From assembly GCF_040253635.1 (NCBI RefSeq), contig NZ_JBEJGX010000003.1, forward strand, positions 4,179,501 through 4,243,500: a stretch of DNA of 64,000 nucleotides, in the 5' to 3' direction. The stretch's first letter is position 1, and each line of letters starts with the position of its first letter. Positions 43,500 through 51,504 of the stretch are shown piece after piece. Origin of the DNA: Streptomyces sp. Edi2. GTDB taxonomy: Bacteria; Actinomycetota; Actinomycetes; Streptomycetales; Streptomycetaceae. A model generated the notes under the pieces. The model was not told the DNA's origin. It was given only the letters and a program-made list of their open reading frames with translations, and ran no database searches. The position numbers and the translations under genes are program-made.

Positions 43500-44567
43500 T
43501 CACAGCGATCCTTGGTGACGGCTAATATTTTCCTTCATGGCCGGCTGCGGGAACATCGTATGGAGGTTGAACCCACCCTTGCCGTCCGGCTTGTAGACCG
43601 CAACGATCCCGGTACCCTTGAAGTCCACATCCCGGTAGTTGACCTTGCCATTCGCCATCGGGTTATCAGGGTCGACATAGAAGCCGCGAAACTTCCCGTG
43701 ATGACTTCCGGGGCCCCACGCGTCACCGGGTGAGAACTTGACCTCGTACGGCGGGCTGTCCGGAATTCGCTCGCGCGCATATCGTTCGGCATGCATGAAT
43801 GACTCGTTGTCCTTGAATGCCGTTGAATACCTGTCGCACGTATGGTTCAGCGGGTTGCCGTCTGCGCCCCGCTTTTCCTTGTCATGGTAGAGCTGTGGCG
43901 GACCGAGGCGTTGCCGGGCGTCGGGCCCGTGCAACGGGTCGATCTTCTCGTTCGACCGGATGAACCCATACTCGTCCCTGGCCCACCGCGTTACGCGTTT
44001 CGGGGGTTGCTTCACCGGGAAGCCGCGGTCGTTGTAGACCGGCGGCTGCGGAACGTTCACCGTTTCCTCGATCGGGTGGCCGAGCCGGTCCTTCAGCTGC
44101 TGGTCCGACACCTTGAGGTGCCGGCCCACGCCGTGTCCCTGGAGTTCCAGCTCGTCGACCCGCTCGTCCACCCGCCGGTGGTACAGCTCACGCAGCGACT
44201 TCTTGTCCGGCATGGACTGGCCGGGCTGGAGGTCAATGCCCTCGGCCTTGAGGGACTTGTGGTGCTTCTTGAAACTTTCCTCGACTGCCTTCTCGGCATC
44301 GGCGATGTTCTTCCTGGTGATGTCCAGGCCCTGCCCGAGTGAGCGGTGCCCCTTGGCCATCGACTTCGACATATCGCCGATCATCGAATCGATGATCGGG
44401 CGGACTGCGTCCTGGACGATTTTGCCGAACTTACCCCGCCCGAGCACCTTTCCGCGTGTCCGCGAATCAAGGTTGCGCGAGTGGCTTTCCACCCGCACAG
44501 CGTGCTCGAGCTGCCGCCTGGACGCCCGGTCCAACGCATTGGTGTCGGCCTTGAAACCTTTGCTCAT
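43500..44567 (-). CDS. polymorphic toxin-like protein, candidate RNase A-like carboxyl domain
   Basis: 355-residue protein. Residues 1-145 are charged and helical (RQLEHAVRVESHSRN ... DITRKNIADAEKAVEESFKK), as in linker parts of secreted toxins. RHLKVSDQQLKDRL (149-162) resembles the HVGKTDxQLLxRL motif that opens bacterial CdiA-CT RNase A-like domains. STAFKDNESFMHAERYAR (248-265) resembles their STFTDRATAERAV segment, and VAVYKPDGKGGFNLHTMFP (322-340) ends with the T-x-F/Y pattern carrying their catalytic Thr. Candidate catalytic residues are His150, an Arg nearby, Thr337 and Phe339 (usually Tyr). Other His (259, 289, 290) are conserved-looking. ATG overlaps the upstream carrier gene by ATGA. 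The toxin class is a hypothesis. Confidence 0.7.
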   Translation of the reverse strand: MSKGFKADTNALDRASRRQLEHAVRVESHSRNLDSRTRGKVLGRGKFGKIVQDAVRPIIDSMIGDMSKSMAKGHRSLGQGLDITRKNIADAEKAVEESFKKHHKSLKAEGIDLQPGQSMPDKKSLRELYHRRVDERVDELELQGHGVGRHLKVSDQQLKDRLGHPIEETVNVPQPPVYNDRGFPVKQPPKRVTRWARDEYGFIRSNEKIDPLHGPDARQRLGPPQLYHDKEKRGADGNPLNHTCDRYSTAFKDNESFMHAERYARERIPDSPPYEVKFSPGDAWGPGSHHGKFRGFYVDPDNPMANGKVNYRDVDFKGTGIVAVYKPDGKGGFNLHTMFPQPAMKENISRHQGSL

Positions 44568-45160
44568 GCCGCACCCCCCGCAGCGCCCAGCGCAGCGTCA
44601 ACGCCCTTGAAGACAAGGCCGGACAGGGCCTTTTCGATCTCGGCCTGGAAGGGCTCGATCGCCATGGAGACCAGTTCGGCGATGAGGACGTCCTCGATCT
44701 CCTGGATGATCTCCCTGACGATGCGTTTTCCGACCTCGATGGCTGCCGCCTCGGCGGCTGCGGCGATGCCGAGAGTCGCCACCGTCGCGGCAGCCGCGGC
44801 CGCCATCTCAACTGCGGTGATGACGAGTTGGGCGATGACCACACCCTTGGCCACCACCACGCCGGTGGCCGTCATCTCCAACGCCGTGGCCAGTACGTCG
44901 CAGCACGTGGTCAGGGTCGTCAGGTGCTCGCCGGATGCCTGGCCCCACCGGCTGAGCAAGGCGTCGTAGGACGCACCCTCATAGGCATCCGCGAGGCCCT
45001 TCAGAAGGGAGTCCGTGTCGTCGTGGGACTCCTTCAGCCCCTGCCCGAACTCCCGTACATGCCCGCCCCAGGCCCGCAGTTCGTCCTCGTCGATGTCGGG
45101 CCATTCCAGGCCCATCAACTCCATGATCCAGACGACTTCACCAGGCAGCTCGATGGACAC
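44564..45160 (-). CDS. WXG100-like / CpnT amino-domain-like type VII secretion carrier
   Basis: 198-residue protein. VSIELPGEVVWIMELMGLEW and PDIDEDELRAWGGHVREFGQ match the start of WXG100-like domains of CpnT-type toxins (ELPGEVxWxLNxLGxxWPDxDED). Helical segments follow (AYEGASYDALLSRWGQASGE; LTTLTTCCDVLATALEMT), then an Ala/Val-rich hydrophobic stretch (VITAVEMAAAAAATVATLGI) as in CpnT-like proteins. In CpnT the toxin is fused on the same chain; here it is a separate gene overlapping by ATGA, so the two may act as a secreted pair. GTG start with GGGGAGG upstream. No ESX core gene is in the window. Confidence 0.82.
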   Translation of the reverse strand: MSIELPGEVVWIMELMGLEWPDIDEDELRAWGGHVREFGQGLKESHDDTDSLLKGLADAYEGASYDALLSRWGQASGEHLTTLTTCCDVLATALEMTATGVVVAKGVVIAQLVITAVEMAAAAAATVATLGIAAAAEAAAIEVGKRIVREIIQEIEDVLIAELVSMAIEPFQAEIEKALSGLVFKGVDAALGAAGGAA

Positions 45161-45340
45161 CGCCGGCCTCCCCCCAGGTCCGCGTCCACTCCCCACTCTG
45201 TAGGGGCGGACGAACAATGCACGAGGCAGAGTTCCACAGGTGGCCAAAAATGTTAAGCCTGGCCGGATCGGCCCCCCTCGCGCTGCCGCTCCCTTCTCCG
45301 GAAACCGGCCGCCGCAGGCTCCGCCCCGGCGCAGACGGAC

Positions 45341-45373
45341 GCGGGCCCCGGAGCCAGAAGCTCCGGGGCCCGC
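45341..45373 (-). terminator. terminator behind the YbjN gene
   Basis: GCGGGCCCCGGAGC and GCTCCGGGGCCCGC, perfect 14-bp arms around CAGAA, beginning 26 bp past the YbjN stop. It insulates the toxin cassette, whose first gene starts 180 bp further on. Confidence 0.9.
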
Positions 45374-45398
45374 GCAGCCGGGGTGGGTGGGACGGGGC

Positions 45399-45935
45399 TC
45401 AGGCCTCGTCGTCGCCCGGCTTCTCGTCGGAGTCGCCGTCGATCTCGGCCTCCAGGCCGAGCTGCTCGACGATCCACTTGTCGAATTCGATCGAGGCGCG
45501 GACCCAGCTGACCGTGCTCGACACAAAGTGTTCGAGCGAGACACCGGTGCCGATCAGCATCGATGCTTCACCGATCAGACGGACCGTGCCGTCGTCATGG
45601 GTGTGGGTGTAGGCCTTGGGCCACAGCGTCCGGCGGTTCCAGTCGTCGATCGCCTCCAGCAGCTTCGACTTGTCGTCGAGGCCGTGGGCACGGTCGTAGA
45701 ACGTACGGACGGAGAAGATCTGCTGCTCCTCCTCGCCCCGGAACATGAAGTACGTGCGGAACTGCTCCCACGGAGCGGCGAGGTCACCCTCCTCGTCGAC
45801 GACGTACTTCAGCTCCATCTGGTCGAGGAGCTGCTTGACCAGGTCCTGGTCAGGCACGACGGGACCCTCAGGCCCCGAGGGCTCGGGTTCGGGCTGGCCC
45901 CCGAAATTCGGAATCGAGGACGGGTCGATGCTCAC
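45399..45935 (-). CDS. YbjN domain-containing protein
   Basis: 178-residue acidic protein. After a Pro/Glu/Gly-rich head (NFGGQPEPEPSGPEGPVVPD) the YbjN/type III chaperone-like fold follows. It comprises LVKQLLDQMELKYVVDEEGD, RTYFMFRGEEEQQIFSVRTF, LLEAIDDWNRRTLWPKAYTH and RLIGEASMLIGTGVSLEHFV, then FDKWIVEQLGLE. The family is related in fold to secretion chaperones, but actinobacterial members have no assigned role. It is transcribed separately from the toxin cassette (strong terminator between), so a chaperone role for the toxin is only a possibility. GTG start with AAGGGA upstream. Confidence 0.88.
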   Translation of the reverse strand: MSIDPSSIPNFGGQPEPEPSGPEGPVVPDQDLVKQLLDQMELKYVVDEEGDLAAPWEQFRTYFMFRGEEEQQIFSVRTFYDRAHGLDDKSKLLEAIDDWNRRTLWPKAYTHTHDDGTVRLIGEASMLIGTGVSLEHFVSSTVSWVRASIEFDKWIVEQLGLEAEIDGDSDEKPGDDEA

Positions 45936-46101
45936 CGTGGAATTCCCTTCGTCTGGTCCCTGCCATCCTCCCCCACATCCGCCCCGTCCTGGCAACCGGG
46001 GACGGAGCGGATAGGGGCAGGATGCCGGTCAGGTGCCGGTCAAGGAAATGATCAGGGACCCGGCCGGGCGGCGCAGCCGTACCGGCGGATCGCGGCGCCG
46101 G

Positions 46102-48765
46102 TCAGGCCACGGCCCGCCCGGCGGGCTCCACCGAGAGCTGATCGCCGTCCACGTCCACCCGCACGGTGTCCCCGTCCAGCACCTCGCCCGCCAGGATGGC
46201 GCGGGCGAGCGGGTCGCCGATGGCCGTCTGGATCAGCCGGCGCAGCGGCCGGGCGCCGTAGGACAGGTCCGGCGCGGGGGCGTCGATGACCGGCTCTCCC
46301 CCTAGCCCTGGCGGGCTGGGAGGTGCCCCCAGCCCCAGCCAGGCGAGCCAGGTCAGGGCGCGGTCGGTGACGTCCAGGGTCAGCCGGCGGTCGCCGAGGC
46401 GGCGCTGCAGGTGGTCGAGCTGGATCCGGGCGATCCGCTGGAGCTGGTCGGTGCCGAGCGGGTGGAAGACCACCACGTCGTCGAGCCGGTTGAGGAATTC
46501 GGGCCGGAAGGCGGCCCGCACCGTCTCCAGCACCTTCTCCTTCTTCTGGTCCTCCTTGAGCAGGGGGTCCATCAGGAAGGCGGAGCCGAGGTTGGAGGTC
46601 AGGATGAGGATGGTGTTGCGGAAGTCGACCGTGCGGCCCTGGCCGTCGGTGAGCCGGCCGTCGTCGAGCACCTGCAGCAGGATGTCGAAGACGTCGTGGT
46701 GCGCCTTCTCGACCTCGTCCAGCAGGACGACGGAGTACGGGCGGCGGCGGACCGCCTCGGTGAGCTGGCCGCCCTCCTCGTAGCCGACGTAGCCGGGCGG
46801 CGCGCCGACCAGCCGCGCCACGCTGTGCTTCTCGCCGTACTCCGACATGTCGATCCGGACCATCGCCCGCTCGTCGTCGAAGAGGAAGTCCGCGAGCGCC
46901 TTGGCCAGCTCGGTCTTGCCGACACCGGTCGGGCCGAGGAAGAGGAAGGAGCCGGTGGGGCGGTCCGGGTCGGCGATGCCGGCGCGGGTGCGGCGGACGG
47001 CGTCGGAGACCGACCGTACGGCCTCGGTCTGGCCGATCAGGCGCTTGCCGAGCTCTTCCTCCATGCGCAGGAGCTTCTGGGTCTCGCCCTCCAGCAGCCG
47101 GCCGGCCGGGATGCCGGTCCAGGCGCCGACCACATCCGCGATGTCGTCGGGACCGACCTCCTCCTTGACCATGGACTCCTTGGACGCCTCCTGCTCGGCC
47201 TCGGCGGCGGCCGCCTCCTCCAGCTCCTGCTCGACGCCCGGGATCTCGCCGTAGAGCAGCTTGGAAGCGGTATCGAAGTCGCCGTCGCGCTGGGCACGCT
47301 CCGCCTGGCCGCGCAGCTCGTCGAGCTTTTCCTTGAGCGCACCGACCCGGTTGAGGCTTTCCTTCTCCTTCTCCCAGCGGGCGGTCAGACCGCGCAGCTC
47401 CTCCTCCTTGTCGGCGAGGTCCTTGCGCAGCTTCTCCAGCCGCTGGAGGGAGCCGGCGTCGGTCTCGTTGCGCAGCGCCAGCTCCTCCATCTTGAGACGG
47501 TCCACGGCGCGCTGGAGCTCGTCGATCTCCACCGGGGAGGAGTCGATCTCCATACGGAGCCGGGAGGCGGCCTCGTCGACCAGGTCGATGGCCTTGTCGG
47601 GCAGGAACCGGGAGGTGATGTAGCGGTCGGAGAGGGAGGCGGCGGCGACCAGCGCGGAGTCCGCGATCTGCACCTTGTGGTGGGCCTCGTAGCGGCCCTT
47701 GAGCCCGCGCAGGATGGCCACCGTGTCCTCGACGGTCGGCTCGGCGACCAGCACCTGCTGGAAGCGCCGCTCCAGCGCCGGGTCCTTCTCGATCCGCTCG
47801 CGGTACTCGTCCAGCGTCGTCGCGCCGACCATCCGCAGCTCGCCACGGGCCAGCATCGGCTTGAGCATGTTGCCGGCGTCCATCGCGGAGTCGCCGCCCG
47901 CGCCCGCGCCGACGACCGTGTGCAGCTCGTCGATGAAGGTGATGATCTGGCCCTCGCTGGACTTGATCTCCGCCAGGACGGTCTTCAGCCGCTCCTCGAA
48001 CTCGCCGCGGTACTTGGCGCCCGCGACCATCGCCCCCAGGTCGAGCGCGACCAGCCGCTTGTTGCGCAGCGACTCTGGCACATCGCCCTTGACGATCCGC
48101 TGCGCCAGCCCCTCGACGACGGCGGTCTTGCCGACGCCCGGCTCGCCGATCAGCACGGGGTTGTTCTTGGTACGGCGGGAGAGCACCTGCACCACGCGCC
48201 GGATCTCGTGGTCCCGGCCGATGACCGGGTCGAGCTTGCCCTCGCGGGCGGCCGCCGTGAAGTCCGTGCCGAACTTCTCCAGCGCCTTGTACGTGCCCTC
48301 CGGGTCGGCGTTGGTCACCCGCTGCCCGCCCCGGCTCGCCTCGAAGGCGGCCAGCAGCTTCTTGGCGCTCGCGCCCTGGTCGGCCAGCAGCTCACCGGTG
48401 CGCCCGCCCTTGGCGGCGATCCCGATGAGCAGGTGCTCGGTGGAGACATAGGCGTCACCGAGCTCCTTGGCGCGCTGGGTGGCGTCGGCGATGGCGGAGA
48501 GCAGATCGCGGTCCGGCTGCGGCGGCGCGACCGTCGAGCCCTGCACGCTCGGCAGCCCGGCGAGCTGCCGCTCGGCGCCGTTGCGCAGCACGGCGGCGTC
48601 CGCCTCGACGGCGGACAGCAGGTCCATGATGTTCTCGTTGTCCTGCCCGGCCAGCAGCGCGAGCAGGAGATGCGCGGACGTCATGTCCGCATGCCCGGCG
48701 GTGACCGCCCGCTCATTGGCGGCGCTCAGCGCCTCCCGGCTCTTGTTGGTCAGCTCGGCGTCCAC
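46102..48765 (-). CDS. clpB: ATP-dependent disaggregase ClpB
   Basis: 887-residue AAA+ chaperone that with DnaK/DnaJ/GrpE rescues aggregated proteins. Amino-terminal Clp repeats 1-145 ([20 protein letters not shown]), first ATPase GEPGVGKT near 204 with [14 protein letters not shown], coiled middle domain 400-530, second ATPase GPTGVGKT near 610 with [11 protein letters not shown] and GYVGYEEGG. At about residues 808-832, where ClpB normally reads [18 protein letters not shown], this protein has [20 protein letters not shown] then [18 protein letters not shown]. This is an in-frame insert of about 19 residues coded by a GC-rich repeat. Controlled by HspR through a HAIR element 107 bp upstream. 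Confidence 0.97.
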   Translation of the reverse strand: MDAELTNKSREALSAANERAVTAGHADMTSAHLLLALLAGQDNENIMDLLSAVEADAAVLRNGAERQLAGLPSVQGSTVAPPQPDRDLLSAIADATQRAKELGDAYVSTEHLLIGIAAKGGRTGELLADQGASAKKLLAAFEASRGGQRVTNADPEGTYKALEKFGTDFTAAAREGKLDPVIGRDHEIRRVVQVLSRRTKNNPVLIGEPGVGKTAVVEGLAQRIVKGDVPESLRNKRLVALDLGAMVAGAKYRGEFEERLKTVLAEIKSSEGQIITFIDELHTVVGAGAGGDSAMDAGNMLKPMLARGELRMVGATTLDEYRERIEKDPALERRFQQVLVAEPTVEDTVAILRGLKGRYEAHHKVQIADSALVAAASLSDRYITSRFLPDKAIDLVDEAASRLRMEIDSSPVEIDELQRAVDRLKMEELALRNETDAGSLQRLEKLRKDLADKEEELRGLTARWEKEKESLNRVGALKEKLDELRGQAERAQRDGDFDTASKLLYGEIPGVEQELEEAAAAEAEQEASKESMVKEEVGPDDIADVVGAWTGIPAGRLLEGETQKLLRMEEELGKRLIGQTEAVRSVSDAVRRTRAGIADPDRPTGSFLFLGPTGVGKTELAKALADFLFDDERAMVRIDMSEYGEKHSVARLVGAPPGYVGYEEGGQLTEAVRRRPYSVVLLDEVEKAHHDVFDILLQVLDDGRLTDGQGRTVDFRNTILILTSNLGSAFLMDPLLKEDQKKEKVLETVRAAFRPEFLNRLDDVVVFHPLGTDQLQRIARIQLDHLQRRLGDRRLTLDVTDRALTWLAWLGLGAPPSPPGLGGEPVIDAPAPDLSYGARPLRRLIQTAIGDPLARAILAGEVLDGDTVRVDVDGDQLSVEPAGRAVA
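46293..46338. repeat. palindromic repeat element inserted in the clpB reading frame
   Basis: CCCCCTAGCCCTGGCGGGCT followed by GGGAGGTGCCCCCAGCCCCA. The core GGGCTGGG-AGGTGCC-CCCAGCCC is an 8-bp-arm hairpin (46313-46335). The string TGGGAGGTGCCCCCAG looks like a word I associate with dispersed intergenic repeats of Streptomyces. Its position matches the extra residues of ClpB exactly. Confidence 0.65.
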
Positions 48766-48871
48766 GTCCTCGCGATCCTCCTCGACTCGTCCTCAACAGC
48801 GTCTTCGCCCAGTCTGGCCCCGTCGGGGGCCGGGCTCCCGGGGAAATCCTGCTCATACCAACGTGCGATAA

Positions 48872-48892
48872 GTTGAGTCTAGTGCACTCAAG
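48872..48892. promoter_or_regulatory. HAIR operator of clpB (HspR site)
   Basis: GTTGAGT-CTAGTGC-ACTCAAG matches the HspR inverted repeat CTTGAGT-N7-ACTCAAG with one mismatch at the first base. It lies 107 bp upstream of clpB in its promoter region and 120 bp from the divergent Uma2 gene. Confidence 0.88.
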
Positions 48893-49012
48893 GTTGTTTC
48901 GGGAGCCGCCCACCTCGACTCTCGCTCACTCGTGCGAGGGAATCGTGGCCGATCGCGCCCGCCCGCCCCCGGCGCCCGGCGACGCTGGCCTTCGACCACA
49001 AGGAGGTGCAGC

Positions 49013-49594
49013 ATGACGGCTATGGCACACGAGCCGATGCCCACGCAGGACGACATCCTCCTGGAAGGCTTTCTGGCGCTGGAGACCCCGACGGGTTTCC
49101 GGGCCGAGCTCATCGAGGGGGAGATCGCTGTGACATCGCCGCCGGATGGCGACCACGAGGACTACGTGAGCCTCGTCTTCGAACAGGTGATGCAATCGTC
49201 AGCGACGGCCATGCAGTTTTCGGGACACAAAGGACTCGTCCTCTCCCACGCGGCGGGCCAGCCCGCGGACCATGTGGTCCCCGACGCCACCATCGCCCCA
49301 CGCGCGCTGCGTCTGTTCCGCGGCGCCCCTCCCTGGATGCCCAGCGACGGCGTTGCCATGGTCGTCGAGGTGACGTCGAGCAAGCCCCACAAGGACCGCG
49401 TCGCCAAGCGCCACGGCTACGCCCGCTCCGGCATTCCGCTCTATCTCCTGGTCGACCGCGACAAGTCGGCGGTCACCCTGTTCAGCGAGCCGGAGGGCGA
49501 GGACTACCTCACCACCCACATCGCCCCCTTCGGCAAACCCCTCCCCCTCCCCGCCCCCTTCTCCTTCGAGCTGGAAACCACCGACTTCCTCTGA
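49013..49594 (+). CDS. Uma2 family (DUF820) endonuclease-like protein
   Basis: 193-residue protein of the PD-(D/E)xK nuclease superfamily. TPTGFRAELIEGEIAVTSPP (first Glu), HVVPDATIAPRAL (Asp) and VAMVVEVTSSKPHKDRVAKR (ExxS-Lys) give the expected catalytic set. HGYARSGIPLYLLVDRD is the family's HTH-like YxxxGIxxYWxVD element. Uma2 proteins occur in many copies in cyanobacteria and actinomycetes; their biological role is unknown and they are not linked to methylases here. The ATG has the near-ideal AAGGAGG seven bases upstream. It is divergent from clpB. Confidence 0.88.
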   Translation: MTAMAHEPMPTQDDILLEGFLALETPTGFRAELIEGEIAVTSPPDGDHEDYVSLVFEQVMQSSATAMQFSGHKGLVLSHAAGQPADHVVPDATIAPRALRLFRGAPPWMPSDGVAMVVEVTSSKPHKDRVAKRHGYARSGIPLYLLVDRDKSAVTLFSEPEGEDYLTTHIAPFGKPLPLPAPFSFELETTDFL

Positions 49595-49623
49595 CCCCCG
49601 GGCCCCGGCCTACCCTTGCTCCC

Positions 49624-50028
49624 ATGGCCCATGACCTCAGCTCCCTCAGCCCGGAGTACCTCGCCTTCTGGGGCGAGTACCTGATGCCGACGCTCACCAC
49701 GCTGCGTACGGACGGGACGCCGCACGTCGTCCCGGTAGGCGTCACCTACGACGCCGGGCAGCGGATCGCGCGGATCATCACCCGCAAGGACAGCGCCAAG
49801 GTCAAGAACATCGTCGCCGCCGGAGCGGACGGCGCCACCGTCGCCGTGTGCCAGGTCGACAAGGGGCGCTGGGCGACCCTGGAGGGCATCGCCCGGGTGC
49901 GTACGGACGCCGAGTCGGTGGCCGACGCGGTGCGCCGGTACGCCGAGCGCTACGGCCGGACGCCGACACCCAACCCCGATCGCGTCATGATCGAGATCGC
50001 GGTGACCAAGGCGATGGGGCGCGCCTGA
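49624..50028 (+). CDS. PPOX-class F420-dependent (pyridoxamine oxidase-fold) enzyme
   Basis: 134-residue split beta-barrel protein: LSPEYLAFWGEYLMPTLTTL, RTDGTPHVVPVGVTYDAGQR, IARIITRKDSAKVKNIVAAG, VAVCQVDKGRWATLEGIARV and AERYGRTPTPNPDRVMIEIA. This matches the small F420-binding PPOX-fold family of actinomycetes (TIGR03618-like), which reduces diverse substrates with the deazaflavin F420. The Lys-rich TRKDSAKVKN segment and the GTPHVVPV strand are the usual cofactor contacts. It starts 29 bp after the Uma2 stop and could be co-transcribed with it. The substrate is unknown. Confidence 0.87.
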   Translation: MAHDLSSLSPEYLAFWGEYLMPTLTTLRTDGTPHVVPVGVTYDAGQRIARIITRKDSAKVKNIVAAGADGATVAVCQVDKGRWATLEGIARVRTDAESVADAVRRYAERYGRTPTPNPDRVMIEIAVTKAMGRA

Positions 50029-50244
50029 GCGCCGTCCCGCCGCCCTCTCCCGCCGGGTGCCCGCCCCCTGTCCTGCAGGGTTCACGTCGTCCTGCCGCAC
50101 ACCCGCCCCTGGCCGAAAACGGACCTTCCCGCTCCGCCGCCGGCCGTCCACCTGGTACTCAGGAGCGACGGGAACCGAACAGCTCCGTGCAATGACGGAC
50201 GGCATCGGGCCTGCCCCAGGCAAAAGACGGCAGCTGGAGGCCGC

Positions 50245-50496
50245 ATGGCGTCGGCAGTGCGCATCGTGACGACCGCTCCGGGCCGTGCGTCCCCCGGGCG
50301 TCCGTCCCCCACCCGGCCGCACCCGTACGCCGAGCTCTGCCCGCGCTGCGGCGGCCAACTGGCCGTCAGCCAGGACGGCTGGAAGATCTGCCACGCCTGC
50401 GGTTACGCTTCGCCGCCCGGTACAGCCCCTCCTCCACGGGCCGTCCGCGGGGGTATCGTCGCCCCCACAGTCGCCACGCCCCGGAGGGCACGATGA
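50245..50496 (+). CDS. small zinc-ribbon protein
   Basis: 83-residue protein with one C4 zinc ribbon: CPRCGGQLAVSQDGWKICHA followed by CGYASPP, flanked by Pro/Arg/Ala-rich tails. Single ribbons of this kind (CxxCGG-CxxCGY) occur in small nucleic-acid-binding proteins and in the lids of larger enzymes. GGAGG lies four bases before the ATG. Its stop overlaps the next ATG (ATGA), so the two proteins are translated together. No family can be named. Confidence 0.68.
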   Translation: MASAVRIVTTAPGRASPGRPSPTRPHPYAELCPRCGGQLAVSQDGWKICHACGYASPPGTAPPPRAVRGGIVAPTVATPRRAR

Positions 50497-50897
50497 ACTC
50501 GGTCCGAGTGACGGCGATCGCCTGCCTGATGCCGCTGTCCGAGCTGGACGAGGATCCGTTCCTGGTCGACGACCGCGGCCAGCACGACATGTGCACACAG
50601 TGGGCGGCAGCCCGTGACTACCACCTGACCTGCCGGCTCAGCCTGCACCACCTGCGCGCCGATCACGGCGCACTGTGGCGCGATGTCGAAGCGGGCCTGG
50701 TGGATGTGTTCGTGGCGCCCAACCGCCGGGCACTGGAGAACGCCATCGACGGCACCGCCGAGTTCACCGCACGGTGCGCCGAGGCCGGGGTGCGCCTGGA
50801 GACCACCGACCTCGACGAGCCCGTCTACACCCTGGCGATGAAGTCGCATGTGCACCGCCGGCTGTCGATGCCGACGGCGGGGTACAGCGGCTGCTGA
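50493..50897 (+). CDS. degenerate resolvase-fold protein
   Basis: 134-residue protein whose spacing follows the amino-terminal domain of serine recombinases. There is an opening strand VRVTAIACLMPLSE where recombinases have the YxRVSt catalytic motif. Then come RGQHDMCTQWAAARDYHL (Q...C..WAAArGYe), LWRDVEAGLVDVFVAPNRRA (the G.vDvvvv..DRl strand) and CAEAGVRLETTD (GV.l). The catalytic Ser and the DRLsR arginines are missing, and there is no DNA-binding carboxyl domain. It cannot act as a recombinase; it may be a domesticated remnant or a regulator. Coupled to the zinc-ribbon gene by ATGA overlap. Weak assignment by pattern only. Confidence 0.55.
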   Translation: MNSVRVTAIACLMPLSELDEDPFLVDDRGQHDMCTQWAAARDYHLTCRLSLHHLRADHGALWRDVEAGLVDVFVAPNRRALENAIDGTAEFTARCAEAGVRLETTDLDEPVYTLAMKSHVHRRLSMPTAGYSGC

Positions 50898-50984
50898 GCG
50901 GACGCGGCCGTACGCGGGCGGCACACCACGACACCCCGCACACCACGTCGCCCCACACACCGCACACCGCGCGCAAAACGCGAC

Positions 50985-51008
50985 AAGGGCCGGGTTTCCC
51001 CGGCCCTT
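50985..51008. terminator. terminator behind hspR
   Basis: AAGGGCCGGG-TTTC-CCCGGCCCTT, 10-bp perfect stem, 43 bp past the hspR stop. It probably also ends the convergent resolvase-like transcript. Confidence 0.85.
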
Positions 51009-51050
51009 TGCCACCTCATGCGCCGGGTGCCCGTGCCCCGGCCTGCCGGA

Positions 51051-51503
51051 TCACTCCGGCCGCTTGGGCCGCCACACCACCAGCGCGCTGGTCTGCTGCA
51101 CGTCGTGATACGGCACCAGATCCCGCCGGTAGGAGGCGTGCACCGCCGCTTCCCGCTGCTGCATCGCGCTGGCCGCGCCCTCCAGGGCGCCCTGCAGTTC
51201 GACGACCCGCTGCTGCAGGGCCGCGACCTGGTTCTCCAGCTCGATGATGCGCTTGATACCGGCGAGGTTGATGCCCTCGTCCTGGGACAACTGCTGCACC
51301 GTACGGAGCAGTTCGATGTCCCGGGCCGAATAGCGGCGGCCCCGCCCGGGCGTGCGGTCGGGCGAGACCAGTCCCAGCCGGTCGTACTGCCGAAGGGTCT
51401 GCGGATGCAGTCCGGAGAGCTGAGCCGCGACGGAGATGACATACACCGGCGACTCTTCGGTCAGTTCATACGGGTTACGACGCTGCCCGCCCCGGCTGTC
51501 CAT
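51051..51503 (-). CDS. hspR: heat-shock repressor HspR (MerR family)
   Basis: 150-residue repressor that binds HAIR elements and autoregulates the dnaK operon, with DnaK as corepressor. MerR-type winged helix: VYVISVAAQLSGLHPQTLRQ, YDRLGLVSPDRTPGRGRRYS and ARDIELLRTVQQLSQDEGIN, then the dimer helix IKRIIELENQVAALQQRVVE. Last gene of dnaK-grpE-dnaJ-hspR; a single base separates it from dnaJ. Matching HAIR sites precede dnaK (two) and clpB (one) in this window. Confidence 0.97.
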   Translation of the reverse strand: MDSRGGQRRNPYELTEESPVYVISVAAQLSGLHPQTLRQYDRLGLVSPDRTPGRGRRYSARDIELLRTVQQLSQDEGINLAGIKRIIELENQVAALQQRVVELQGALEGAASAMQQREAAVHASYRRDLVPYHDVQQTSALVVWRPKRPE

Positions 51504-51504
51504 C

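Noticed and set aside
45399..45935. YbjN protein as chaperone of the toxin cassette
   Set aside because: Fold similarity to secretion chaperones is suggestive, but a strong terminator separates it from the cassette and actinobacterial YbjN genes are common beside clpB.
48932..49012. Upstream extension of the Uma2 gene
   Set aside because: The in-frame ATG upstream adds Arg/Pro-rich residues with no family similarity. The ATG at 49013 has an excellent AAGGAGG.
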